From: Amycolatopsis mongoliensis
GTDB taxonomy: Bacteria; Actinomycetota; Actinomycetes; Mycobacteriales; Pseudonocardiaceae
DNA: 64,000 nucleotides
Assembly (NCBI RefSeq): GCF_030285665.1
Contig: NZ_CP127295.1
Location: 9,362,001 to 9,426,000 of the forward strand
Direction: 5' to 3'
Shown: piece after piece, positions 50,231-57,268 of the stretch
How the letters are laid out: the number at the start of each line of letters is the position of its first letter
Numbering within the stretch: the first letter of the stretch is position 1
Made by a program: the position numbers and the translations under genes
Notes under the pieces: generated by a model
What the model saw: the letters and a program-made list of their open reading frames with translations, nothing else
Databases searched by the model: none
Told to the model about the DNA's origin: nothing

Positions 50231-50929
50231 ATGAACGCAATGCACACAGTCTCGCTGGACCAGGACCGCCGCCGACCAGGCTGGCCCGAACTCGGGATGG
50301 CGATTCTCGCCGCCGCGGTCTTGTACCTGGCCGGATCGGTGATCGCCGTCAAGCTCCCTGACGGCTCACCGGTATCCCCTGGTCAAGCGAACTTTCTCGT
50401 TTCGGGTCTCGCGCCGCTGGGCGCGTTCGCGGTGGCCGTGCTCCTCCGCCTTCGTGACGTGCGCCCGTTCGGTGTGCGGCGGGTGCGGGCCGGCTGGCTG
50501 CTCGTGGGCGTTGCCGTCGGCCTCGTGTGCTTCGGGTTGAGCTGGCCGGTCTCAGCGGTGTTCGACCCGTTCTTCCCCGGCTCGGAGGGTGTGCAGCAGA
50601 GCTACCGCGACGCCGCGAGCGCCGGGCCGCTCTCCCTCCTGGTCACGATCGCGCTCGGCGGTCTGCTGACACCGCTCGGCGAAGAAGCCCTGTTCCGGGG
50701 CGTGTTCGCCAACTTCCTCTTCCGCTGGGGCTCGTGGGCAGGCGTGATCGTCAGCGCGGCCGTCTTCGCCGTCGCGCACGGCATCAACGCGATCATGCCG
50801 CTCGCCTTCGTCGTCGGGCTCGCCAACGGACTCCTGCTGCGGTTCTCCGGTTCCCTCTGGCCACCGATCGTCGTTCACGCCGTCTACAACAGCACGAGCA
50901 TCCTCTACCATGGCATCACCGGTACCTGA
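50231..50929 (+). CDS. CPBP/CAAX-type intramembrane metalloprotease
   Basis: A 232-residue membrane protein with about six to seven hydrophobic segments. The CPBP motifs are the E-E-A-L-F-R-G catalytic pair near 155, an H-G-I-N-A near 185 and H-A-V-Y-N-S near 218. In bacteria these are Abi-like proteases or immunity proteins of uncertain substrate. GAGGA precedes ATG 50231. It stands alone, with the convergent MerR gene 48 bp past its end. Confidence 0.88.
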   Translation: MNAMHTVSLDQDRRRPGWPELGMAILAAAVLYLAGSVIAVKLPDGSPVSPGQANFLVSGLAPLGAFAVAVLLRLRDVRPFGVRRVRAGWLLVGVAVGLVCFGLSWPVSAVFDPFFPGSEGVQQSYRDAASAGPLSLLVTIALGGLLTPLGEEALFRGVFANFLFRWGSWAGVIVSAAVFAVAHGINAIMPLAFVVGLANGLLLRFSGSLWPPIVVHAVYNSTSILYHGITGT

Positions 50930-50977
50930 GCACGAACCCGTCCGGCCTCGCCGAACAGCGTCGACGAAGAGCCGGGC

Positions 50978-51700
50978 TCAGCTGTTCTCCTCGACCAGCG
51001 CGTGGGCGCGCACGAGCGTCTTGAGCTGAGCGGAATTCAACCGCTCGACGATGGCGGGCCCGACCGCGGCCTCGGTGAGCGCCGTGCCGCGCGTTCCTGC
51101 CGAGCCGGGGTTCGCCATCCACGGGAACCGGGCGTGACTCTGCCGGATCGACTCGGCCAACCGGCCCGCAAGGACCTCGATCGTCGCATCGTCGGCGTCC
51201 GCGGGCAGGTGATCGAACTGTTCATCGACGGCACTGTCGATGGGATCTTCCATGAGGCGGCGCAGGTCGTCGAGTTCGTCTTGTCCCAAGGTCCCCGCGA
51301 ACACGGTGAGCATCGCCCGGTCGTTTTCCGGCAGGCCGGCGACGACCGCCCCGAACGACGCCGGAAGTTCCGGGGGAACCCGGTGCTCCCGGATGACCGC
51401 CAGCTCACTGCGGATCCGCTGCAGGCGCTCGATGGTGGCCGCCAGTTCGGCGTCGAGCACATCGATCGCCTCCGCTGACTCCGCGTCCGAATCCTCCATG
51501 GCTTTGATCTGGCCGAGCGAGAATCCGAGTTCGGTCAGCCGCTTGATCCGGAGCAACCTGGCGAGATGCGCCGTTCGGTACTGCTTGTACCCGTTGAGGG
51601 CTCGATCGGGTAGCTCGAGCAACCCGATCCGGTGGTAGTACCGCACGGCCTTGACGGTGGTGCCGGCCAGCTCGGCGAGCTGTCGCGTGCTCCACGCCAT
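50978..51700 (-). CDS. MerR family transcriptional regulator
   Basis: A 240-residue regulator. The N-terminal MerR helix-turn-helix and wing read W-S-T-R-Q-L-A-E-L-A-G-T-T-V-K-A-V-R-Y-Y-H-R-I-G across about residues 3-27, then Y-K-Q-Y near 41. A coiled-coil dimerisation helix (about 75-115) and a C-terminal helical domain of about 110 residues without Cys clusters follow, so a metal sensor is unlikely and an organic-ligand sensor more likely. ATG 51700 fits the family N-terminus. No target gene is evident; autoregulation is possible. Confidence 0.88.
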   Translation of the reverse strand: MAWSTRQLAELAGTTVKAVRYYHRIGLLELPDRALNGYKQYRTAHLARLLRIKRLTELGFSLGQIKAMEDSDAESAEAIDVLDAELAATIERLQRIRSELAVIREHRVPPELPASFGAVVAGLPENDRAMLTVFAGTLGQDELDDLRRLMEDPIDSAVDEQFDHLPADADDATIEVLAGRLAESIRQSHARFPWMANPGSAGTRGTALTEAAVGPAIVERLNSAQLKTLVRAHALVEENS

Positions 51701-51842
51701 GTCCCCGCCCTCCGACTTCGGCCGCGCCGAGCAGCCCGATGTGGCAACGCCGGCTGCCGGAGAACCAGCGTAGATCATCGCGATGGCAGTCGATGCGTTC
51801 ATCGCCCCGTTCCGCCCGCGAGCTGTGTCATCGACCGCGATC

Positions 51843-52088
51843 TCAACGTCGAGAGCGGCGCCCTGCCCACCCCGGACGGTGGCCAGGCGGGCTGACATCA
51901 TCGATGACGTCGGTGTCGTTGCGCTTGGTAAAACGGTCGCGTCGCCAGGTCCAGGTGTCGACTGCGCGCAGGACGGCCGCGGCTCGATAGACGGTGGCGA
52001 GCTCCAGCCGCCGGACCAGCCGGAAGCATTGTCGGCCACGCCCTGGCAGCTCCTCCGCGAGCTGCTGCGCTTCGTCCCGACGATTCAT
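51843..52088 (-). CDS. Possible small protein, unrecognised
   Basis: An 81-residue frame from ATG 52088 with plausible composition in its first 60 residues (E-A-Q-Q-L-A-E-E-L, then L-E-L-A-T-V-Y-R-A-A-A-V-L-R-A-V-D-T-W-T-W) but an Arg/Pro-rich end. The ribosome site is weak and no family is recognised. It fills the otherwise empty 470-bp gap between the MerR and DUF418 genes and may be a remnant. Confidence 0.2.
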   Translation of the reverse strand: MNRRDEAQQLAEELPGRGRQCFRLVRRLELATVYRAAAVLRAVDTWTWRRDRFTKRNDTDVIDDVSPPGHRPGWAGRRSRR

Positions 52089-52173
52089 TCCGGTGCGTAT
52101 CGGCGGCAGCAGACAATGCCGGTCAGCTGAACGAATCCGGCCGGTCGGCGGGGTGAATCCGGAAACCTGCCGG

Positions 52174-53451
52174 ATGGCCGGCGCCCACCGGACCGGCGAC
52201 CTTTTCGGTAAGACTCAGACACCGCCACCACACGACACCCCGGCCCCGCCGGCCGCTCCACCGGACGATGTCGACCAGCCAGGCCCCTCGGTGACCCGCC
52301 TGGTCGGGGTGGATCTGGCCCGTGCACTGGCCGTGTTCGGCATGTTCGTCGTCCACATCGGGCCATCGGCGTCGGCCGTGGACGGCGTTGGTGCCTGGGT
52401 GCGAAGCCTGGCAGAAGGCCGCTCGTCGGCCCTGTTCGCCACCCTCGCTGGCTTCTCGCTGATGCTGATCGCCGGCCGTCTGGAGCCGAAGGCCGGCCTG
52501 GCCGGCCGTCAGGCGAAAGCCCGGATCGCGATCCGGGCCCTGGTCCTGCTGGCGCTGGGCACCGTCATGGCGATGGCCTACGGCGGCGTGGTGATCCTCG
52601 CCTTCTACGGCCTCTACTTCCTGCTGGCCCTGCCCCTGGTGCGGCTGCCGGCCAGGACCCTGGCGATCATCGCGGCCGCGCTCGCGGTCGTCATGCCGCC
52701 GCTGGCGTTCGGCGTGCGGTCGCTGCTCACCGAACCGGTCACGGCCGCCCTCAAGGCGTATGACCCGCTCGACCGGATCGACGGCGTGGGACTGCTGGAT
52801 CTGCTGGTCACCGGCTTCTACCCGGCGATGACGTGGATGGCCTTCGTGATCGCCGGCATGGCGCTGGGCCGCCTCGACCTGACCGCCTCCACCGTGCGAC
52901 GGCGGCTGGCCGCACTCGGTCCCACCCTCGTCGTGTTCGCCTACGGTACGTCCTGGCTGCTGGGCCGGCTGTTCGACGGCGTCCGGGAGGCCGCGGAGAT
53001 GCGGGGAGCCTCGGCGCAGGGTTCGGAGCCGAAGTCCTTCGGTTCCGGTGGCGACCTGGCGCCGCCCGACGCCACCGGATCGGCGTGGACGTTGTTGACC
53101 GCCGGGCCGCACAGCGGGATGACGTTCGACATCATCGGCTGCGTGGGCGTGGCGATCACCGTGATCGTGGGCGCGACAGTGGCCATCGACCGGCTGCGGT
53201 GGCTGCGCCGCCTGGCCGCACCGATCATCGCCGTCGGCACCATGTCCCTGACGGCCTACGTCGGCCACTTCGTGGTGTCGTCACTGGTGTCGGTGCCCAC
53301 CGGGACCGAGTCCCAGGATTCGTGGGTGCCGGTGCTCCTGTTCATCCTCGGGGCCATCGTGTTCGCCGGGATCTGGTCCCGCTTCTTCCGGCGCGGCCCG
53401 CTGGAGTACCTGCTCAACTCCGTCACGAAGGTGGTGCAGCAGCTCCGGTGA
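52174..53451 (+). CDS. DUF418/YeiB-like acyltransferase-type membrane protein
   Basis: A 425-residue membrane protein with about ten hydrophobic segments. It opens, after a proline-rich hydrophilic tail, with V-G-V-D-L-A-R-A-L-A-V-F-G-M-F-V-V-H near residue 45, the signature of DUF418/DUF1624 (heparan-alpha-glucosaminide acetyltransferase-like) proteins. The late segment L-T-A-Y-V-G-H-F near 360 is also typical. These are presumed acyl transferases of the cell envelope. GTG 52153 is an alternative start. The next gene converges with its end two bases away. Confidence 0.8.
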   Translation: MAGAHRTGDLFGKTQTPPPHDTPAPPAAPPDDVDQPGPSVTRLVGVDLARALAVFGMFVVHIGPSASAVDGVGAWVRSLAEGRSSALFATLAGFSLMLIAGRLEPKAGLAGRQAKARIAIRALVLLALGTVMAMAYGGVVILAFYGLYFLLALPLVRLPARTLAIIAAALAVVMPPLAFGVRSLLTEPVTAALKAYDPLDRIDGVGLLDLLVTGFYPAMTWMAFVIAGMALGRLDLTASTVRRRLAALGPTLVVFAYGTSWLLGRLFDGVREAAEMRGASAQGSEPKSFGSGGDLAPPDATGSAWTLLTAGPHSGMTFDIIGCVGVAITVIVGATVAIDRLRWLRRLAAPIIAVGTMSLTAYVGHFVVSSLVSVPTGTESQDSWVPVLLFILGAIVFAGIWSRFFRRGPLEYLLNSVTKVVQQLR

Positions 53452-53453
53452 GT

Positions 53454-54656
53454 TCAGTGCTCCGCGGCGGGTTCGGCCCGTCGCGGAGCGCCGGGAAGCC
53501 GGGCGAGGTAGAGGTCCCGGGCAACCAGGCTGACCGCCAGGTGGTCGGCGAGCGGGTCGAAGAAGGCGTTGCGGTACTTGGCGTCGGTCACCGTCGATGC
53601 GGCGAAGTACAGGCCGGAGAACGCGGCGATGAACAGGGAGACGTGCAGCAGCTCCTGCGGGATCGGCAGCTGGATGCCGAACAGGGTGCCGCTGGCAGGG
53701 TCGCGGCCGACCCAGGCCTTGATCACCGAGTGCTGGACCGCGATGATCCCGAAGACCACGAAGAAGACGAACATCACGGTGGCGAGCACGAGGGTCTGCA
53801 GTACCTGGGTCAGCACCAGGACGAGGATCATGTTCGCCCGCTCCAGCTTCGTCAGCGGCAGCCGTTCGGCGTGGACGCCGTCCGTGAGGAGCGGCGCCAG
53901 CGGGGTTTCGCGCAGCTTGTCGAGGCCGACCGGGGCCGTGTGCGACTGGGTCAGCGTCGTGACTTCGGCCTTGAGCACCGCGAGCAGGAACACCACGGCG
54001 ACCACGGCGAAGAGCCCGACGATCAGCCACATCCGCCCCCGCGGCAGCGCGGCGCCGACCTGCCAGATCTCGGTGGTGAAGAACCCGAAGACGGTGAACA
54101 GCAGGAGCAAGGGGAGCACCCGGCTGGTCAGCTCGCCCAGCAGCCGCAGCTGGCGGAACGCGGCCCGCAGCGCCCAGCCGACGATCGAGCCGACCCCGAC
54201 GAACGCGGCCGCGAAGAGCCCGGTCAGGACCGCGAGCTGGGTCACCAAGCCGAGTGGTATCGAATTGCCCGCGACGATCCGGTCGAGGGCGGGCACGACG
54301 ACCACGAACACCGTCGCCACGATCACCGCGGACCCGGTCCCGCCGCGCCCGACCAGCTTGCGCCGCACCCATCGCGCGGTGAGCCAGGAGCCGAGGGCCG
54401 GCACGACGACCAGGCCCAGCAGCAGCCCGCCGTACCCGAGCGCGAAGAGGTCGCTCTCCATCAGCCGGTCGAAGTCGGCGTCGGTTTCGCCGTCCACAGC
54501 GGACAACACGGCGGTCAATACCTGCCAGGCCGCGATGAACACGACCGCCGGGGCGGTGCGGACCAGGAGCTGGGCGGGACGGCCGCGCACCACGGCAGGC
54601 AGCCCGCGGCGCCGGAACCATTGCTCGACGGCTTCGATCTCGCGTTCGCCTGTCAT
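53454..54656 (-). CDS. Polytopic membrane protein of unknown function
   Basis: A 400-residue protein with about eight to nine hydrophobic segments in two clusters. The N-terminal part (residues 30-260) is followed by a hydrophilic loop (about 265-300) and three further spans, ending in a charged tail. Near the start E-Q-W-F-R-R-R-G-L-P suggests a cytoplasmic amphipathic helix. I do not recognise a catalytic motif. ATG 54656 is preferred to an upstream in-frame codon. It is 47 bp downstream of the histidine kinase on the same strand and may be expressed with the two-component pair. Confidence 0.7.
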   Translation of the reverse strand: MTGEREIEAVEQWFRRRGLPAVVRGRPAQLLVRTAPAVVFIAAWQVLTAVLSAVDGETDADFDRLMESDLFALGYGGLLLGLVVVPALGSWLTARWVRRKLVGRGGTGSAVIVATVFVVVVPALDRIVAGNSIPLGLVTQLAVLTGLFAAAFVGVGSIVGWALRAAFRQLRLLGELTSRVLPLLLLFTVFGFFTTEIWQVGAALPRGRMWLIVGLFAVVAVVFLLAVLKAEVTTLTQSHTAPVGLDKLRETPLAPLLTDGVHAERLPLTKLERANMILVLVLTQVLQTLVLATVMFVFFVVFGIIAVQHSVIKAWVGRDPASGTLFGIQLPIPQELLHVSLFIAAFSGLYFAASTVTDAKYRNAFFDPLADHLAVSLVARDLYLARLPGAPRRAEPAAEH

Positions 54657-54703
54657 GTCTCCACCCTCCCATCGGCCCGGCCGGCGCCGCGATTTCGGCG
54701 ATG

Positions 54704-55795
54704 TCAACGGCGCCCGTTCGTGCGGGGCAGGCGCAGCTCGAGCCGGAAGCCGCCGTCGCTCGTCGGCGTGGCTCTGACGGTGCCGCCGAGCAGGGCAGCG
54801 CGTTCCCGGATACCGACCAGTCCGTGGTGGGCGCTGGGCAGCGCCAGCGTCGGGCGGGTCGGCGGAGTGTTGGTGACCGTCACCGTGAGATCGGTGTCGT
54901 CGTGGGAGATGTCAACCGTGGCGGTGCTGCCCGGGGCGTGCTTGCGGACGTTGGTCAGCGCTTCCTGGATGGTGCGGTAGATGGTGCGCTGGACGGCGGT
55001 GTCGATGCCCTCGGGCGCGGCACCGGTCATGGTGGTCTCGATGCCACTGCCGGCGACCAGCCGGTCCAGATCCGACAGCGTCGGCTGCGGGGTGAGCCCG
55101 GTGGTGTGGCTGCCGGACGCGCGGAGCAGGTTCACCATGTGCCGGAGTTCGTCGAGGGTGTCGACGGACAGTTTGCGGACGTTGTCGGCTGCCGCCTTCA
55201 GCTCCGGGTCCCGGGTGGACACCCCCATCGCGCCCGCCTGGACGGCGATCAGGCTGACCTGGTGCGAGACCACGTCGTGCATCTCGCGAGCGAGCTGGTT
55301 GCGTTCGGCGGCCAGGATCGCCTGGGCATCGAGCACACGTTCGTGCTCGCGCGCGGCCCGGATGTCCGCCAGTCGCAGCGCCAGTTCCCGCTGGGCGTGG
55401 ACCAGCCGCCCGAAGAAGATCGGCGCCGCCGCCGTCATGGTCGCGTAGATGACGGTGAGCACCATGTCGGTGCGCGAGTAGGAGAACTCCAGCCCCGGGA
55501 AAACGTACCCCACCGCGGCGACGAGCCCGCAGGCGACGAGCAGCACCCGATGTGAATACCGCACTGCGACCGCGTAGAGCGCGAAAAGCGTCGCGACCAC
55601 GGAACCGACGAGGACGAGCGCGGGCAGGGTGAGCACGAAAACGGGAACCGGCCACCGCCGGTGGAACAGGAGCGCGCCGACCGCCAGGACGACGACACCG
55701 ATGTCCCAGTACGCGGTGGGCTGGTTGAACACCGCGTCCAGCGCAGCGAGGACGATCAGGCCCGCTTCGGCGAGCAGCGCCCGGGTCCGGGTCAC
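54704..55795 (-). CDS. Sensor histidine kinase, DesK/NarL-partner (HisKA_3) type
   Basis: A 363-residue kinase. Four to five membrane segments occupy residues 5-130, followed by a coiled-coil and the HisKA_3 phospho-acceptor in R-E-M-H-D-V-V-S-H near 170. The HATPase_c domain is at about 260-355 with E-A-L-T-N-V-R-K-H and G-L-V-G-I-R-E-R. It starts at GTG 55795 inside the response regulator stop (GTGA). The short membrane sensor lacks an extracellular domain, so it may sense the envelope or membrane state. Confidence 0.9.
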   Translation of the reverse strand: MTRTRALLAEAGLIVLAALDAVFNQPTAYWDIGVVVLAVGALLFHRRWPVPVFVLTLPALVLVGSVVATLFALYAVAVRYSHRVLLVACGLVAAVGYVFPGLEFSYSRTDMVLTVIYATMTAAAPIFFGRLVHAQRELALRLADIRAAREHERVLDAQAILAAERNQLAREMHDVVSHQVSLIAVQAGAMGVSTRDPELKAAADNVRKLSVDTLDELRHMVNLLRASGSHTTGLTPQPTLSDLDRLVAGSGIETTMTGAAPEGIDTAVQRTIYRTIQEALTNVRKHAPGSTATVDISHDDTDLTVTVTNTPPTRPTLALPSAHHGLVGIRERAALLGGTVRATPTSDGGFRLELRLPRTNGRR

Positions 55796-56445
55796 CGTTC
55801 GGTGCCCTCGAGCAGCCCGGCGCGCTGCGCGACGAGCGCGGCCTGCACCCGGCTGCCCACCTGCAGCTTGGTCAGGATCGCGGAGACGTGGTCCTTCACC
55901 GTGCCGACGCTGACGTGGATCCGCTGCGCGATGTCCGTGTTGGACAGTCCATCCGCGATCAGGACGAGCACGACGCGCTCACGCTCGGACAGCCGGCCGA
56001 CCTGCGTGGCCGCGGCCGAGCCCGCGCCGGAGTCGAGATAGCCGTCGACCACAGTGCGGGTGACCTTCGGCGAGAGCACCACTCCCCCGGCAGCCAGGGT
56101 GCGAACCAGCTGGGCGAGCTGCTCGGGCGCGGTGTCCTTGAGGATGAACCCCGCCGCACCCGAACGCAGCGCCGTCGCGATGTACTCATCGGAATCGAAG
56201 GTCGTGAGCATCGCCACGACCGGCGGGGTCCGCAAGCCACGCAGCTGCCGCAGGACGGTCAGCCCGTCGACGTCGGGCATCCGGATGTCCAGCAGTACGA
56301 CGTCGGGCGCGTGCAGGCTGACCTCCTTGACCGCCTCCGCGCCGGTGACGGTCGCCACCACCTCGATGTCACCCGCCGCCTGGAGGATGAGGCGGAATCC
56401 GGAGCGCACCAGCTCCTCGTCGTCGACGACGATCACTCGAACCAT
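55792..56445 (-). CDS. NarL/LuxR-type response regulator
   Basis: A 217-residue regulator. The receiver (about 1-120) has D-D-E near 8, phospho-acceptor Asp in V-L-L-D-I-R-M-P near 54 and Lys in L-K-D-T-A near 104; the LuxR helix-turn-helix is at about 150-212 (L-S-E-R-E-R-V-V-L). ATG 56445 gives the natural start; the preceding in-frame sequence is intergenic. It is translated before, and coupled to, the kinase gene. Confidence 0.92.
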   Translation of the reverse strand: MVRVIVVDDEELVRSGFRLILQAAGDIEVVATVTGAEAVKEVSLHAPDVVLLDIRMPDVDGLTVLRQLRGLRTPPVVAMLTTFDSDEYIATALRSGAAGFILKDTAPEQLAQLVRTLAAGGVVLSPKVTRTVVDGYLDSGAGSAAATQVGRLSERERVVLVLIADGLSNTDIAQRIHVSVGTVKDHVSAILTKLQVGSRVQAALVAQRAGLLEGTER

Positions 56446-56614
56446 GGAATCAGTCTCGCCGCGCCCGGCACCGGTGCGCCATCCGGGGCCCGGCGAGCCG
56501 TACCCCGCCGGTCGGCTGGGCGCCGGCAGCCGGTCGGCGGGGAGTTCGGGCCGGGTCACCGGTGTCCGCGCGCGGCGGCCGCGCCGAGCATGGGCACCGA
56601 CGAAGGGAACTCCC

Positions 56615-57196
56615 ATGGAAAACCACGACCGCGAGCTGATCCTCGGCCTGGCCAACCGGCTGCGGCAGGCCCAGCCGGTGCAGAAGGACCCCGAGGCCGC
56701 GCAGCTGATCGCGCAGTACGTCCAGGCGCAGCCGGACGCGCTCTACCTGCTCGTCCAGGCCGTCCTCGTGCAGGAGGACGCCCTGCGCACCGCCCAGGCC
56801 CGGATCACCGAGCTGCAGGCGGCGCCACCGGCACCGGCCGCCGCTCCCGCCTTCGGGGCCCCGCCGGCCGGCTACGGGACTGCGGCTCCTGCCTTCGGGG
56901 GCCCGCCGGCACCCGCTTACGCGCCGCCGCCCGCGCAGGCCGGGGGCGGTGGGTTCATGTCCCGCATGTTCGGCCAGAACCGGGACCAGGCCGCACCGGC
57001 GAACGCGCCGCAGGGCCGGTCCGGCGGTGGCTTCCTCAAGACCGCCGGGGCCGCGGCAGCCGGTGTCGCCGGCGGCGCACTGCTGTTCCAAGGCCTGAGC
57101 GGAGCGTTCGGCGGCCACGAGGCCGCGGCCGGCGAGCAGCACAGTGCCGCAGGACACGAAGACCCGGGCGGCTGGGACGACGGCGAACAGTGGTGA
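56615..57196 (+). CDS. DUF2076 family protein
   Basis: A 193-residue protein. The first 70 residues form a helical domain (L-I-L-G-L-A-N-R-L, A-Q-Y-V-Q-A-Q-P-D-A-L-Y-L-L-V-Q) typical of DUF2076. A long Ala/Pro/Gly linker, a small Gly/Ala hydrophobic segment (about 150-170) and an acidic His-containing tail follow. In other bacteria these are periplasmic or stress-related proteins of unknown role. GAAGGGAA precedes ATG 56615. Its Gly/Ala-rich end resembles that of the Spo0M protein at 61315. Confidence 0.75.
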   Translation: MENHDRELILGLANRLRQAQPVQKDPEAAQLIAQYVQAQPDALYLLVQAVLVQEDALRTAQARITELQAAPPAPAAAPAFGAPPAGYGTAAPAFGGPPAPAYAPPPAQAGGGGFMSRMFGQNRDQAAPANAPQGRSGGGFLKTAGAAAAGVAGGALLFQGLSGAFGGHEAAAGEQHSAAGHEDPGGWDDGEQW

Positions 57197-57227
57197 ACCG
57201 GGTCCGAGGCTGACGGTTTCCGGGCGC

Positions 57228-57268
57228 CGCTCGTGAGTGGTCGGCCACGGCCGTGCCACTCACGAGCG
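57228..57268. terminator. Bidirectional stem between convergent genes
   Basis: CGCTCGTGAGTGG (57228-57240) pairs perfectly with 57256-57268 across a 15-base loop. It lies between the DUF2076 gene and the convergent MprF-like gene, whose stop codon (57260-57262) is inside the right arm. Confidence 0.65.
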